This document shows positions 23,182 to 31,518 of a stretch of 64,000 nt of DNA, in pieces. Source of the stretch: Maricaulis sp034670125 (GTDB taxonomy: Bacteria; Pseudomonadota; Alphaproteobacteria; Caulobacterales; Maricaulaceae); assembly GCF_034670125.1 (NCBI RefSeq), contig NZ_JAXMOC010000005.1:124001-188000 (forward strand). Reading direction: 5' to 3'. The position numbers and the translations under genes were made by a program. Under the pieces are notes generated by a model, which made no database searches, was not told where the DNA came from, and saw only the letters and a program-made list of their open reading frames with translations. Position 1 is the stretch's first letter, and each line of letters begins with the position of its first letter.

Positions 23182-23329
23182 GGTCCTCGCCCTTGATGGG
23201 CGAGGTGGATTGCCGCAAAGCGGCAAGACGGAGTGGGTGATGGGCGGCCGGAGCCGGATCGCTACGCGTTTCACCCCTTCCGACCCGAGGCCGCGCCTGG
23301 GCCCACCTTCCCCATCAAGGGGAAGGACC
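23182..23329. repeat. Family B palindromic element, copy B3
   Basis: GGTCCTCGCCCTTGATGGGCGAGG on the left and CCACCTTCCCCATCAAGGGGAAGGACC on the right, with GGAGTGGGTGATGGGCGG and CGCGTTTCACCCCTTCCGAC between. Essentially the reverse of B1. Confidence 0.9.
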
Positions 23330-23341
23330 CAAATCGCCAGA

Positions 23342-24163
23342 TCACACCTTCGGTGCGGCTTCCAGATCGGCCCAGAACTCGTCCGGGACGACGATATTGG
23401 CTTCCTGGCCGTCGGCTTCACAATAATGCTCGGCGGCGCGCAAGCGGTCGAGGCGGGCGAGGATGACGGCGTGGTGGCCACTGGACGAGGAGATGGCGCC
23501 GACGGTCGTGGGACCTGCCATCACGGCGGTGCCGGGCGGCGGGGCTTCGGCGGCGAAGGTAGCGGGCAGGGAGCGCTTGCGGATGGTGCCGCGGCGCTTC
23601 ATGCGCGAGACGACTTCCTGGCCGATGAAACAGCCCTTCTTCCAGCCGACGCCGCCGAAAGCGTCCAGATTGACGTCGGTGGGAAAGACATCGGCCTCGC
23701 CATAGTCGCGACCGAAGGCCGGGATGCCGGCCTCGATCTCGATCGTGTCGATGGGACGGGTCTCGCTGGCCGCCGCGCCCAGACCGCGATGGACCCGGCC
23801 GCCCAGGCGCGGGTCCTCACAGCTGCCCGGGAAGGGCGTGGTCGACCACAGGGCAAGGATATCGGTGTTGAACACGATCTCGGCCCTGGCGCGCAGCTTG
23901 AACAGTGTCAGCCGCTTCAAGAGGCCGTCGGCGGCGCCGGCCGGCACGTCCAGCCAGACCGTGTCGCCGTCGGCAAACATCATGAAATCGACGAGGATCT
24001 TGCCTTGCGGGGTCAACAGGGCGCCGGGCCGACAGGTGCCGGCGGTCAGGGTCAGGACATCGGCGGTGATCAGGCGTTGCAGCAGGTCACGGGCATCGGG
24101 GCCGGCGACCGAGATGATCCGGCGGTCGGGCAGGGCGAAGGGCAGGGAGGCGGGCTGGTTCAT
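23342..24163 (-). CDS. ygfZ: Folate-binding protein of Fe-S cluster maintenance (YgfZ)
   Basis: A GcvT-like tetrahydrofolate-binding protein of 273 residues. The diagnostic motif K-G-C-F-I-G-Q-E is present near residue 176 (WKKGCFIGQEVVSRMKRRG), with the invariant cysteine. The N-terminal ISVAGPDARDLLQRLITAD matches the family. YgfZ assists assembly or repair of certain iron-sulfur proteins. It is divergent from the glycosyltransferase gene; 65 bp separate the starts. Confidence 0.93.
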   Translation of the reverse strand: MNQPASLPFALPDRRIISVAGPDARDLLQRLITADVLTLTAGTCRPGALLTPQGKILVDFMMFADGDTVWLDVPAGAADGLLKRLTLFKLRARAEIVFNTDILALWSTTPFPGSCEDPRLGGRVHRGLGAAASETRPIDTIEIEAGIPAFGRDYGEADVFPTDVNLDAFGGVGWKKGCFIGQEVVSRMKRRGTIRKRSLPATFAAEAPPPGTAVMAGPTTVGAISSSSGHHAVILARLDRLRAAEHYCEADGQEANIVVPDEFWADLEAAPKV

Positions 24164-24228
24164 GGCCCCGATATGGCATTGCGTCCGTCTCTGGCCAAGC
24201 CCTTCGCGTCGCGCTATCTGCGGTGCCC

Positions 24229-25185
24229 ATGCAACGCGTCCTCTTCATCACATCGACCCGGATCGGTGACGCCATCATCAATTCCGGCGTACTCGACCAT
24301 CTCGTGCAGACCCGTCCGGAGGCGCATTTCACGATCGCCTGCGGCCCGCTCGCCGCCTCGCTGTTCACCGAAACGCCGCGCCTCGAACGCATCATCGTGA
24401 TGCGCAAGAAGAAGGCCGGCCTGCACTGGTGGGATTTGTGGCGCGAGACGGTCGATGTGGAATGGGACCTGGTCGTCGATCTGCGCTGTTCCGGCACCGC
24501 CTGGTTCCTGCGCGCCAAGGAGCGCCGCATTCTCAGCCAGAGCGTCGTGCCAGTGCCCAAGGTCGAGGAAGCCGCCAGCGTGTTGAAGCTGGTCCCGGCG
24601 CCCGACCCCAAGCTGCATTTGTCCGAGGCCGTGCGCGCCGAAGCGGCGACACGCGTGCCCGGTGAGGGGCCATACCTCGCGATCTGCCCATCGGCCTCGT
24701 GGATCTTCAAGGTCTGGCCGGCCGAGAAGTTTGCCGAATTCATCCTGCGCTTCACCGGGCCGGACGGGGTGATGCCGGGCGCGCCTGTGGTGATGCTAGG
24801 AGGGCCGGGTGACGAGCTTTATGCCCAACCCATCTTTGACGCCCTGCCGGAGATCGAGTTCATCGACCTTCTCGGCCTCGGCCTGCCCGAGACTGCGGCC
24901 TGTCTGGAACGGTGCCGGCTCTATGTCGGCAATGATAGCGGGCTGATGCACATGTCGGCGGCTGTGGGCACGCCGACGCTGGGCCTGTTCGGCCCGTCCG
25001 ATGATCGCTGCTATGCGCCGTGGGGCGACCACACCGATGCGGTGCGCGGACCGGCGACATTCGAGGAAATCGACAGCGCCCATGATGACCGGCGCAAGGC
25101 GTCGACCAGCCTGCTGGCGGACCTGACGGTCGAGACCGTGTATGATGCGGCCAAGGCGCTTTACGAGAGGACTGCGAAACCATGA
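24229..25185 (+). CDS. Glycosyltransferase family 9 (heptosyltransferase-like)
   Basis: A GT-B fold enzyme of 318 residues. The N-terminus QRVLFITSTRIGDAIINSGV is the family's first loop, the second domain has YLAICPSASWIFKVWPAEKFAEF, and the late block LYVGNDSGLMHMSAAVGTPTLGLFGPS is the nucleotide-sugar/ADP-heptose site. Members add sugars to lipopolysaccharide core. ATG 24229 is used; a GTG two codons earlier is possible. Its stop overlaps the dihydroorotase start (ATGA), so the two genes are coupled although their pathways differ. Confidence 0.9.
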   Translation: MQRVLFITSTRIGDAIINSGVLDHLVQTRPEAHFTIACGPLAASLFTETPRLERIIVMRKKKAGLHWWDLWRETVDVEWDLVVDLRCSGTAWFLRAKERRILSQSVVPVPKVEEAASVLKLVPAPDPKLHLSEAVRAEAATRVPGEGPYLAICPSASWIFKVWPAEKFAEFILRFTGPDGVMPGAPVVMLGGPGDELYAQPIFDALPEIEFIDLLGLGLPETAACLERCRLYVGNDSGLMHMSAAVGTPTLGLFGPSDDRCYAPWGDHTDAVRGPATFEEIDSAHDDRRKASTSLLADLTVETVYDAAKALYERTAKP

Positions 25186-26519
25186 CCCAGACATTCGATG
25201 TGATCCTCAAGGGCGGCGAGATCGTCAATCATGACGGGCGCGGCCATGCCGATATCGGCATCATTGACGGCAAGACCGCGGCGATCGGCGACCTGTCGCA
25301 GGCCTCCGCTGGTGAAGTGGTCGATTGTTCCGGCCTGATGGTGCTGCCGGGCGTGATCGACACCCAGGTCCATTTCCGCGAGCCGGGCATGGAATGGAAG
25401 GAAGACCTGCAATCGGGGTCGCTCTGCGCGGTGATGGGTGGCGTCACGGCGGTGTTCGAAATGCCGAACACCAATCCGACGACCACCGTGCCGGACATGC
25501 TGACCGACAAGCTGGCCCGGGCGCAAAACCGCATGCATTGCGACCACGCCTTTTATGCCGGCGCCACCAATGAAAATGCCGACATCCTGCCCGAGATGGA
25601 GCGGATGCTGGGCTGTTGCGGCGTGAAGGTCTTCATGGGCGCCTCGACCGGATCCTTGCTGGTGGCTGATGATGAGGGTGTGGAACGCGTCCTGCGCGCC
25701 ATCAAGCGCCGCGCCGCCTTTCACTCGGAAGACGAATACCGCCTCGCCGAGCGCCGTGGGCTGGCGGTCGAGGGCGACTGGACCAGCCACCCGCATGTGC
25801 GCGACGCCGAAGCCGCCATCATGTCGACCAAGCGCCTGGTGCGGCTGGCCCGCAAGACCGGCAAGCGCATCCATGTGCTGCATATCTCGACCGCCGAGGA
25901 AATGGATTTCCTCGCCGGGCATCGCGACATCGCCTCGGTCGAGGCGACGCCCCAGCACCTCACCCTGGAAGGGCCGGAGATCTATGAGCGCATCAAGGGG
26001 CGCGCCCAGATGAACCCGCCCATGCGTGATGCCCGTCACCGGGCCGGCCTGTGGCGCGGCATCCAGCGTGGCATTGTCGATGTGATCGGATCGGACCATG
26101 CGCCGCACACGCTGGAAGAAAAAGCCAAACCCTATCCGCAAAGCCCGTCCGGCATGCCGGGCGTTCAGACGCTGGTCCCGGTGATGCTGGACCACGTCAA
26201 CGCCGGACGCCTGACCATTGAACGCTTTGTCGACCTGACCTCGGCCGGGGCCCAGCGCATTTTCGGCATTGCCGGCAAAGGCCGCATGGCGGTCGGCTGG
26301 GATGCCGATTTCACCCTGGTCGACATGAAACGCAAAGAGACCATCACCGATGCCTGGTCGGCCTCGAAGTCCGGCTGGACGCCGTTTGACGGCATGTCGG
26401 TCACCGGCTGGCCGGTCGGCACCATCATCCGCGGCCGCTCGGTGATGCGCGATGGCGAGCTTGTGGCCTCGGGCAGCGGGCAGCCGGTGCGCTTCATGGA
26501 AGCCCTGCCGCACGACTGA
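25182..26519 (+). CDS. pyrC: Dihydroorotase (amidohydrolase family), with Gln in place of the first metal His
   Basis: Reversible cyclisation of carbamoyl-aspartate to dihydroorotate in pyrimidine synthesis. The protein (445 residues) has the cyclic amidohydrolase layout: VLPGVIDTQVHFREPG, FEMPNTNPTTT, the lysine of CGVKVFMGAST, AAFHSEDEY, HVLHIST and GSDHAPHT. The HxH metal motif normally found before REPG is QxH here (Gln62, His64). I recall the same DTQVHF string in other alphaproteobacterial dihydroorotases, so it is probably a lineage variant rather than loss of function; an inactive homologue is the alternative. Confidence 0.88.
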   Translation: MTQTFDVILKGGEIVNHDGRGHADIGIIDGKTAAIGDLSQASAGEVVDCSGLMVLPGVIDTQVHFREPGMEWKEDLQSGSLCAVMGGVTAVFEMPNTNPTTTVPDMLTDKLARAQNRMHCDHAFYAGATNENADILPEMERMLGCCGVKVFMGASTGSLLVADDEGVERVLRAIKRRAAFHSEDEYRLAERRGLAVEGDWTSHPHVRDAEAAIMSTKRLVRLARKTGKRIHVLHISTAEEMDFLAGHRDIASVEATPQHLTLEGPEIYERIKGRAQMNPPMRDARHRAGLWRGIQRGIVDVIGSDHAPHTLEEKAKPYPQSPSGMPGVQTLVPVMLDHVNAGRLTIERFVDLTSAGAQRIFGIAGKGRMAVGWDADFTLVDMKRKETITDAWSASKSGWTPFDGMSVTGWPVGTIIRGRSVMRDGELVASGSGQPVRFMEALPHD

Positions 26520-26557
26520 TAGCCTGTGCCGGAAAGCCCTTTGGAAGGACAACACTC

Positions 26558-26950
26558 ATGACCACGACCATTCTCACCGCCATCGCCCCGGGCGAGTTGA
26601 TCGACAAGATCACCATCCTGCGTATCAAGTCCGAGCGTATCGGGGATGAGGCCAAGCTGAAGAATGTCCGGACCGAGCTGGGCATTCTCAATGAGACGCT
26701 GGCGAAAGACGTGCCGGCCAGCGACGAGCTGTCCCGCCTCGACGCCGCGCTGCAGGCGGTCAATGAAGAGCTCTGGGTGATCGAGGATGATATCCGCGAT
26801 TGCGAGCGGGCCGGTGATTTCGGTCCGGAGTTCATCCGTCTGGCCCGCGCCGTCTATGTCACCAATGACAAGCGCGCGGCGTTGAAAAAGGAGATCAATC
26901 TCCTGCTCGGCTCCAATATCGTCGAAGAGAAATCCTACGCTGCCTATTGA
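26558..26950 (+). CDS. DUF6165-family protein
   Basis: A 130-residue soluble, helical, charged protein. The start region ILTAIAPGELIDKITILRIK and the late FIRLARAVYVTNDKRAALKKEINLLLGS fit a small conserved family, which I believe is DUF6165, often found near surface-polysaccharide genes. An AAGGAC site precedes the ATG. Between these blocks the sequence predicts a coiled coil (about residues 30-85). No catalytic motif. Same strand as dihydroorotase and the next gene, so probably one transcript. Confidence 0.7.
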   Translation: MTTTILTAIAPGELIDKITILRIKSERIGDEAKLKNVRTELGILNETLAKDVPASDELSRLDAALQAVNEELWVIEDDIRDCERAGDFGPEFIRLARAVYVTNDKRAALKKEINLLLGSNIVEEKSYAAY

Positions 26951-27026
26951 GTTGCGCCGCCCGGGTCTGTAAGCGGGCGGGCATCCGGTGGACCTGTGCT
27001 CCGCCGACACCGCACAAGGACTGCCC

Positions 27027-27788
27027 GTGGAACGCCAGAGCTTCTATTTCTTCGATATCGACGAAAACATCCTCCATTTGCCGACCCGCATCCACCTGCT
27101 CAACACCATGACCGGTGAGGAGCGCGCCATGCGCCAGCACGAGTATGAGGACATCAAGGCCTATCTCGGCGTGCCCGGCCTGTGGGAAGACTGGGCCGAT
27201 CCGCCGGCCCGCGCCTATCGCGAATTTGCCGATGGCAAGGATCGCAATGGCGAGGAATACCTGCTGCGGGACGTGCGCCGGGCGATGGATTCCTCCGGCT
27301 GGAAAGGCCCGTCCTGGGAGATTTTCAAATACGCCGTGCTCAAGCGTCGCCCTGTCGCCATTGTCACGGCGCGCCAGCATTCGCGCGAGATCATCGAGGC
27401 GGCGCTGCAGCTGATCGTCGATGCCGGACACCTGCCCGAGACGCCGAACTTTCTTGCCATCTATCCCTGCTCCAACCCGGAAATCCGTGACGAGCTGGGC
27501 GCTCACCTGACCACGGCCGGGCTCAAGCGCCGCGCCATCCGCCAGTGCGTGGAGAAGGGGCTGGACGAGTATGGCCGGGACCTGCCGCATTCCTTCGGCA
27601 TGTCGGATGATGATCTGAAAAATGTCGACCTGATCACCTCGGCCATGCTGGAAGCCAAGCTGGACTATCCCGACAAGCGCTTCTTCGTCATCTCCACCAA
27701 TCGTCGCCGCCATGTGAAGATGGAAATCCTGCCGCCCCACAAGGACGAGGAAAAACTCCGCGCGGCGGAAGATGACTGGTACGGGTGA
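27027..27788 (+). CDS. HAD-like hydrolase family protein
   Basis: GTG 27027 with AAGGA upstream gives a 253-residue protein beginning with a typical HAD motif I, SFYFFDIDENILHLPT (DxD). A second-motif threonine lies in VAIVTARQHSREI, and a late acidic DDDLKNVDL follows, as in HAD phosphatases; RFFVISTNRRRH is near the end. The exact substrate is unknown. A longer frame from 26988 has no ribosome site. Downstream begins an AT-rich foreign-looking segment. Confidence 0.7.
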   Translation: MERQSFYFFDIDENILHLPTRIHLLNTMTGEERAMRQHEYEDIKAYLGVPGLWEDWADPPARAYREFADGKDRNGEEYLLRDVRRAMDSSGWKGPSWEIFKYAVLKRRPVAIVTARQHSREIIEAALQLIVDAGHLPETPNFLAIYPCSNPEIRDELGAHLTTAGLKRRAIRQCVEKGLDEYGRDLPHSFGMSDDDLKNVDLITSAMLEAKLDYPDKRFFVISTNRRRHVKMEILPPHKDEEKLRAAEDDWYG

Positions 27789-27840
27789 GTGAACGGGGGC
27801 CGCCGCTATTACAGCGATGCCCCCGACTACTAATCACAAC

Positions 27841-28269
27841 CTACTCTCGTCGCTCAAACAGCAAATCGGAAAGCACCTTTTTGGGGGTTTCTCGATAGCT
27901 TGCGATTAGAAGTCGCGACACAAGCACAACACCAAGACTCATAAAGGCCCCTAACATTGCGTTGAATATACTAATCGTCATGATTCCATATATAGCAATA
28001 ATAGACCCAACGATAAAGAAGAAAGAAATGCCTGCCGAAAGGAAAATTAGCGAAATTGACTTCATTACCCAATTTATTTCTATCGTTTTTCCGGAAAAAT
28101 AGACTTTCGCATTGTAAGCTGAATTTGAAAGTTCGAATTCTATAGATGCTGCCTCTTGTGTTGTTAATTTTCGCACTAAGGCAAATCGTGTGCCCTCCAG
28201 TCCTAGTGCCCACTTTAGTGGCCAGAGGCATTTTCTGGCTATTTGCATTACATAGTCCCGATTTTTCAC
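27841..28269 (-). CDS. AT-rich orphan gene: two-helix membrane protein
   Basis: A 142-residue protein with two adjacent hydrophobic segments (about residues 72-93 and 97-119), a basic N-terminus and a polar C-terminus ending FERRE. The DNA is far richer in A and T than anything around it, with codons such as ATA and AAT common, so it was probably acquired. It is flanked on the left by a core gene and on the right by a degenerate family C palindrome. No family recognised. Confidence 0.6.
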   Translation of the reverse strand: MKNRDYVMQIARKCLWPLKWALGLEGTRFALVRKLTTQEAASIEFELSNSAYNAKVYFSGKTIEINWVMKSISLIFLSAGISFFFIVGSIIAIYGIMTISIFNAMLGAFMSLGVVLVSRLLIASYRETPKKVLSDLLFERRE

Positions 28270-28291
28270 ATATCGACTTCGTGAGTTAAGA

Positions 28292-28369
28292 GGGGGCAGG
28301 TGGAACTAACCCGTCTCGCTTGCGCCTCATCGCACCGGTCGCGCCGCGCGCTAATTTTACCTGTCCCCC
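28292..28369. repeat. Family C palindrome, degenerate copy
   Basis: GGGGGCAGGTGGAACTAACCCG on the left and CGCGCTAATTTTACCTGTCCCCC on the right. The arms still pair but with several mismatches, unlike the near-perfect copies at 33512 and 44343. It marks the border between the AT-rich gene and the ABC operon. Confidence 0.75.
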
Positions 28370-28375
28370 GCTTGC

Positions 28376-29557
28376 CTATTCGCTGCGGTGAACCGTCAGC
28401 AATGGCACATAAGCCGAGCGGATGGCCGGGACGAGGCCGCCGAGGAAGCCGATGATGACGGCCATGATCATGCCGGCCAGCACGGAGCCGCCGGTCACGG
28501 CGAAGGAGAACACCACCTGGGTGAAGCCGGAGCCCAGCGTCGATGCCGATATCCCGTTGAACAGGAGATAGACGGCGCCGGCGCCGACCAGTCCGCCGAT
28601 CGCGGCCAGGACCAGCGATTCCACCATGGTGCCGACGGCCGCGGCAAAGCCGGAAAAGCCGATGGCGCGCAGGGTCGCGATCTCGCGCATGCGGGTGTCG
28701 ACCGAGGAATACATGGTGTTCCAGGCCCCGGCGAGGGCACCGATGGCCATCACGATCGCCAGCGGCCAGCCGATGAACTCGATCAGCACCGCCGTGCCGC
28801 CGGCCTGACCGGCGAAGAAGTCGGTTTCGCTCTGGATGTCGAGATTGAGGCGCGGCTCGTTCTCCTCAAAGGCGCGCAGCTCTTCAATGGCCTCGGGCGA
28901 GGTCAGGCGGGCACGGATCGACTGGACGCCAGTGCCGCGATTATAGAGGTTCTGGATCACCGCGATGTCGGCCCAGATTTCGCTGTCAAAGACCGAGCCA
29001 CCGGTCGAGAAGATTCCGACGATGACCCATTCGTTGGGGCCAAGGCGGATCGTCTCGCCGAGATCGAAACCGGAGAATTCCCGCAGCACCGCTTCGCCGA
29101 CCACCAGTTCATTGGTGCCGGTCTCGAACATGCGGCCTTCCACCATTTCAAAGCCCTGACGCAGGCGCAGGGCCTGCTCTCCGACGCCGCGCAGGGGCAG
29201 GTTGGCCTCGGTCTGCGAGGACCGCTTGATGCCATCAACGATGACGAAGAGCTCGCCGGAAACCAGCGGAACACCGTCAGCATCGCGGGCGACACCGGGC
29301 GCTTCCTCGATCAGGCGAACCTGGCTGGAGGCGAGGCCCGAGTTGAGTTCCGCTTGCGATCCGGCCCGCAGCATGACCGCGACACTCTCCGATCCGGTTC
29401 CCTGCAGCGTGGCCCTGAAACCGTTCGACATGGCGAGGAAGCCCAGCAGCACGCCGGTGACCAGCGCGATGGAGATCACCGTCGCGAGGGACAGGCCCGC
29501 CCGCTGGGGGATGGAGCGCAGGTTCAAAAGGGTGACGGCGCCGATTTGGTTGAACAT
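28376..29557 (-). CDS. ABC transporter permease, FtsX/MacB type (second permease)
   Basis: A 393-residue permease with an N-terminal helix (LSLATVISIALVTGVLLGFLA), a large periplasmic domain of about 220 residues, and three C-terminal helices (IEFIGWPLAIVMAIGALAGAW, FAAAVGTMVESLVLAAIGGL and VVFSFAVTGGSVLAGMIMAV). This is the MacB/FtsX topology used for exporting lipids, peptides or drugs. The block MREIATLRAIGFSG is the coupling region contacting the ATPase. Last of four co-oriented genes (adaptor, ATPase, permease, permease). Confidence 0.92.
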   Translation of the reverse strand: MFNQIGAVTLLNLRSIPQRAGLSLATVISIALVTGVLLGFLAMSNGFRATLQGTGSESVAVMLRAGSQAELNSGLASSQVRLIEEAPGVARDADGVPLVSGELFVIVDGIKRSSQTEANLPLRGVGEQALRLRQGFEMVEGRMFETGTNELVVGEAVLREFSGFDLGETIRLGPNEWVIVGIFSTGGSVFDSEIWADIAVIQNLYNRGTGVQSIRARLTSPEAIEELRAFEENEPRLNLDIQSETDFFAGQAGGTAVLIEFIGWPLAIVMAIGALAGAWNTMYSSVDTRMREIATLRAIGFSGFAAAVGTMVESLVLAAIGGLVGAGAVYLLFNGISASTLGSGFTQVVFSFAVTGGSVLAGMIMAVIIGFLGGLVPAIRSAYVPLLTVHRSE

Positions 29558-29567
29558 GACGCGTCCC

Positions 29568-30725
29568 CTATTGCTTGCCGAGCGCGGTGACGATTTTCAC
29601 GCGCTGGGCATTGATGGCCGGGACAATCCCGGTGAGCAGGCCGAGCAGGACAGCCAGTCCCACTCCGACCCAGAAGACCGTGGCTGACATGGCCAGTCCC
29701 GGAAGGAAGGCCGCAGCCGCCTCGGCAACGCCCGAGATCATCAGGTGGGCCAGTCCGAGGCCGAGCAGGCCACCGACCAGGCTCAGCATGACGGACTCCG
29801 AGAGCACCATGCGGAAGATGCGCGGGGCCGGAAAGCCGAGCGTTTTCATGACGGCGATCTCGCCGGTCCGCTCATTGATCGCGGTCACCATTGTGAAGCC
29901 GACAATGATCAGGATGGTGGTGAAGGCCGAGCCGACCACGAACAAGAGGATCAGGGCGATATTGCCGAACTGGTTGGCGAAGGCCTCGTTGAAGGCGGCC
30001 TCGGTTGTCGTTTCGGTTTCGGAGGGCGAGTTGGCGAACAGCTCGTCGATGGCGCGCGACACCTGGTCGTTCAGGGACGCGTCGGAGGTATTGATGATCA
30101 GCCAGCCGACCTGGTCGGTGTTGAAGGCCAGCGCCTCGTTGTAATAGTCGTAGTGGAACAGGGCGTAATTGGCCGGGACCTTGTCGTCTTCGGCGTCGAA
30201 AATGGCGCAGATGTTGAAGGTCCAGCTCGCCGTGCCATCGGTCTTCTGCCAGATGTTGGACAGGAGCGGGATGGTGTCACCGACCGACCAGCCATATTGG
30301 CCCGCCAGATCAGCCCCGACCAGCAGGCAATCCCGCGTGTCGAGGAAGGCCTGGCGTTGTTCGGCCGGCATGGTCAGTTCGGCATAGGCGGCCAGATAGG
30401 TCTCCGGGTCGACGGCAAAGGTCTGGACCTGTTGCGTCTGCTCCTGGAAATAGCCGCCGAACCAGCTGGCATGGGCGACATTGTCGACCCCTTCAATGGC
30501 CGAGACCCGGGTCCAGTAAGCATAGGGCATCGAGACGGTGAAATTGATGCGGTTGACGGTGATAAGGCGATTGTCGGCTGCCAGTGCGCCGCCCGAGGTC
30601 CAGACCGAATAGAAGGCACCAAGCACCCCGAAGATCAGAAAGGCGATCAGGATCGACAGGGTCAGCAGGATCGCCCTCAGCTTTTTGCGGAAGAGGTTCT
30701 TCCGGATCAGCGTGAGATCATTCAT
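29568..30725 (-). CDS. ABC transporter permease, FtsX/MacB type (first permease)
   Basis: A 385-residue permease with the same arrangement as its neighbour: N-terminal RKLRAILLTLSILIAFLIFG helix, periplasmic domain, then three helices (ALILLFVVGSAFTTILIIVG, SESVMLSLVGGLLGLGLAHL and VFWVGVGLAVLLGLLTGIVP). The coupling block TGEIAVMKTLGFPAPRIFRM is present. The two permeases are diverged and probably form a heterodimer. It overlaps the ATPase gene by 4 bp. Confidence 0.92.
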   Translation of the reverse strand: MNDLTLIRKNLFRKKLRAILLTLSILIAFLIFGVLGAFYSVWTSGGALAADNRLITVNRINFTVSMPYAYWTRVSAIEGVDNVAHASWFGGYFQEQTQQVQTFAVDPETYLAAYAELTMPAEQRQAFLDTRDCLLVGADLAGQYGWSVGDTIPLLSNIWQKTDGTASWTFNICAIFDAEDDKVPANYALFHYDYYNEALAFNTDQVGWLIINTSDASLNDQVSRAIDELFANSPSETETTTEAAFNEAFANQFGNIALILLFVVGSAFTTILIIVGFTMVTAINERTGEIAVMKTLGFPAPRIFRMVLSESVMLSLVGGLLGLGLAHLMISGVAEAAAAFLPGLAMSATVFWVGVGLAVLLGLLTGIVPAINAQRVKIVTALGKQ

Positions 30726-31417
30726 TGGGCCGGCTCCTGCGCCTGTTCGACAAAGCGGCCCTTGTCGAGATGCAGTTCGCGGCGGGCATATTTGGCCGCC
30801 GAGGGGTCGTGCGTGACCATGACGATGGTCTTGCCGAGTTCCTTGTTGAGCAGCTGCAGGGTTTCCAGGATTTCGTCGGCCGATTTGCGGTCGAGATCAC
30901 CGGTCGGTTCGTCACACAGGAGGACCTTGGGGTCGGCGACGATGGCGCGGGCGATGGCGACGCGCTGTTGCTGGCCGCCGGAGAGCTGGCGCGGCCGGTG
31001 CCCCTTGCGGTCGGCCAGGCCGACAATGTCCAGCGCCGTGGCGACGCGGTCCTTGCGGGCCTTGCCGGACAGGCTGGTCAGCAACAGCGGCAGCTCGACA
31101 TTCTGCGCCGCGGTTAGCGTCGGCATAAGGTTGTAGAACTGGAAGATGAAGCCGACATTCTGCGAGCGCCATTTGGCCAGCTTGCCCTCCGACAGCTTGT
31201 CGACCCGCACGCCCTCGCAATCGACCGAGCCGGAGGAGGGCCGGTCGATGCCGCCCAGCAGGTTGAGCAGGGTGGTCTTGCCGGAACCGGACGGACCCAT
31301 GATGGCGATGAAATCGCCCTGCGGGATCGACATGGTCAGCTCTTCGAAGATGGTGATCGACTCCTTGCCCCGGGTGTAGCGTTTGGACAGGTCGGAGAGG
31401 GTGTAGAGCGATGTCAT
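30722..31417 (-). CDS. ABC transporter ATP-binding protein (LolD/MacB-type)
   Basis: A 231-residue ATPase with Walker A GPSGSGKTTLLN near residue 39, Q-loop FIFQFYNLMPTLTA, signature LSGGQQQR, Walker B VLLCDEPTGDLD and the H-loop MVTHDPSAAKY. The sequence is most like ATPases pairing with FtsX-type permeases (LolD, MacB). It powers the two permeases encoded just downstream. A GC-rich gap of about 100 bp separates it from the adaptor gene. Confidence 0.95.
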   Translation of the reverse strand: MTSLYTLSDLSKRYTRGKESITIFEELTMSIPQGDFIAIMGPSGSGKTTLLNLLGGIDRPSSGSVDCEGVRVDKLSEGKLAKWRSQNVGFIFQFYNLMPTLTAAQNVELPLLLTSLSGKARKDRVATALDIVGLADRKGHRPRQLSGGQQQRVAIARAIVADPKVLLCDEPTGDLDRKSADEILETLQLLNKELGKTIVMVTHDPSAAKYARRELHLDKGRFVEQAQEPAQ

Positions 31418-31518
31418 CGGCAGTTCCTCGTTCAGGCTGGCCGTCGCGCGCCCGGTCGGGCGTCGGCGGTATCGTTCAAGCGTGCAGCAAATTCGCCGCT
31501 TTGTAAATCAAAGTGCTT

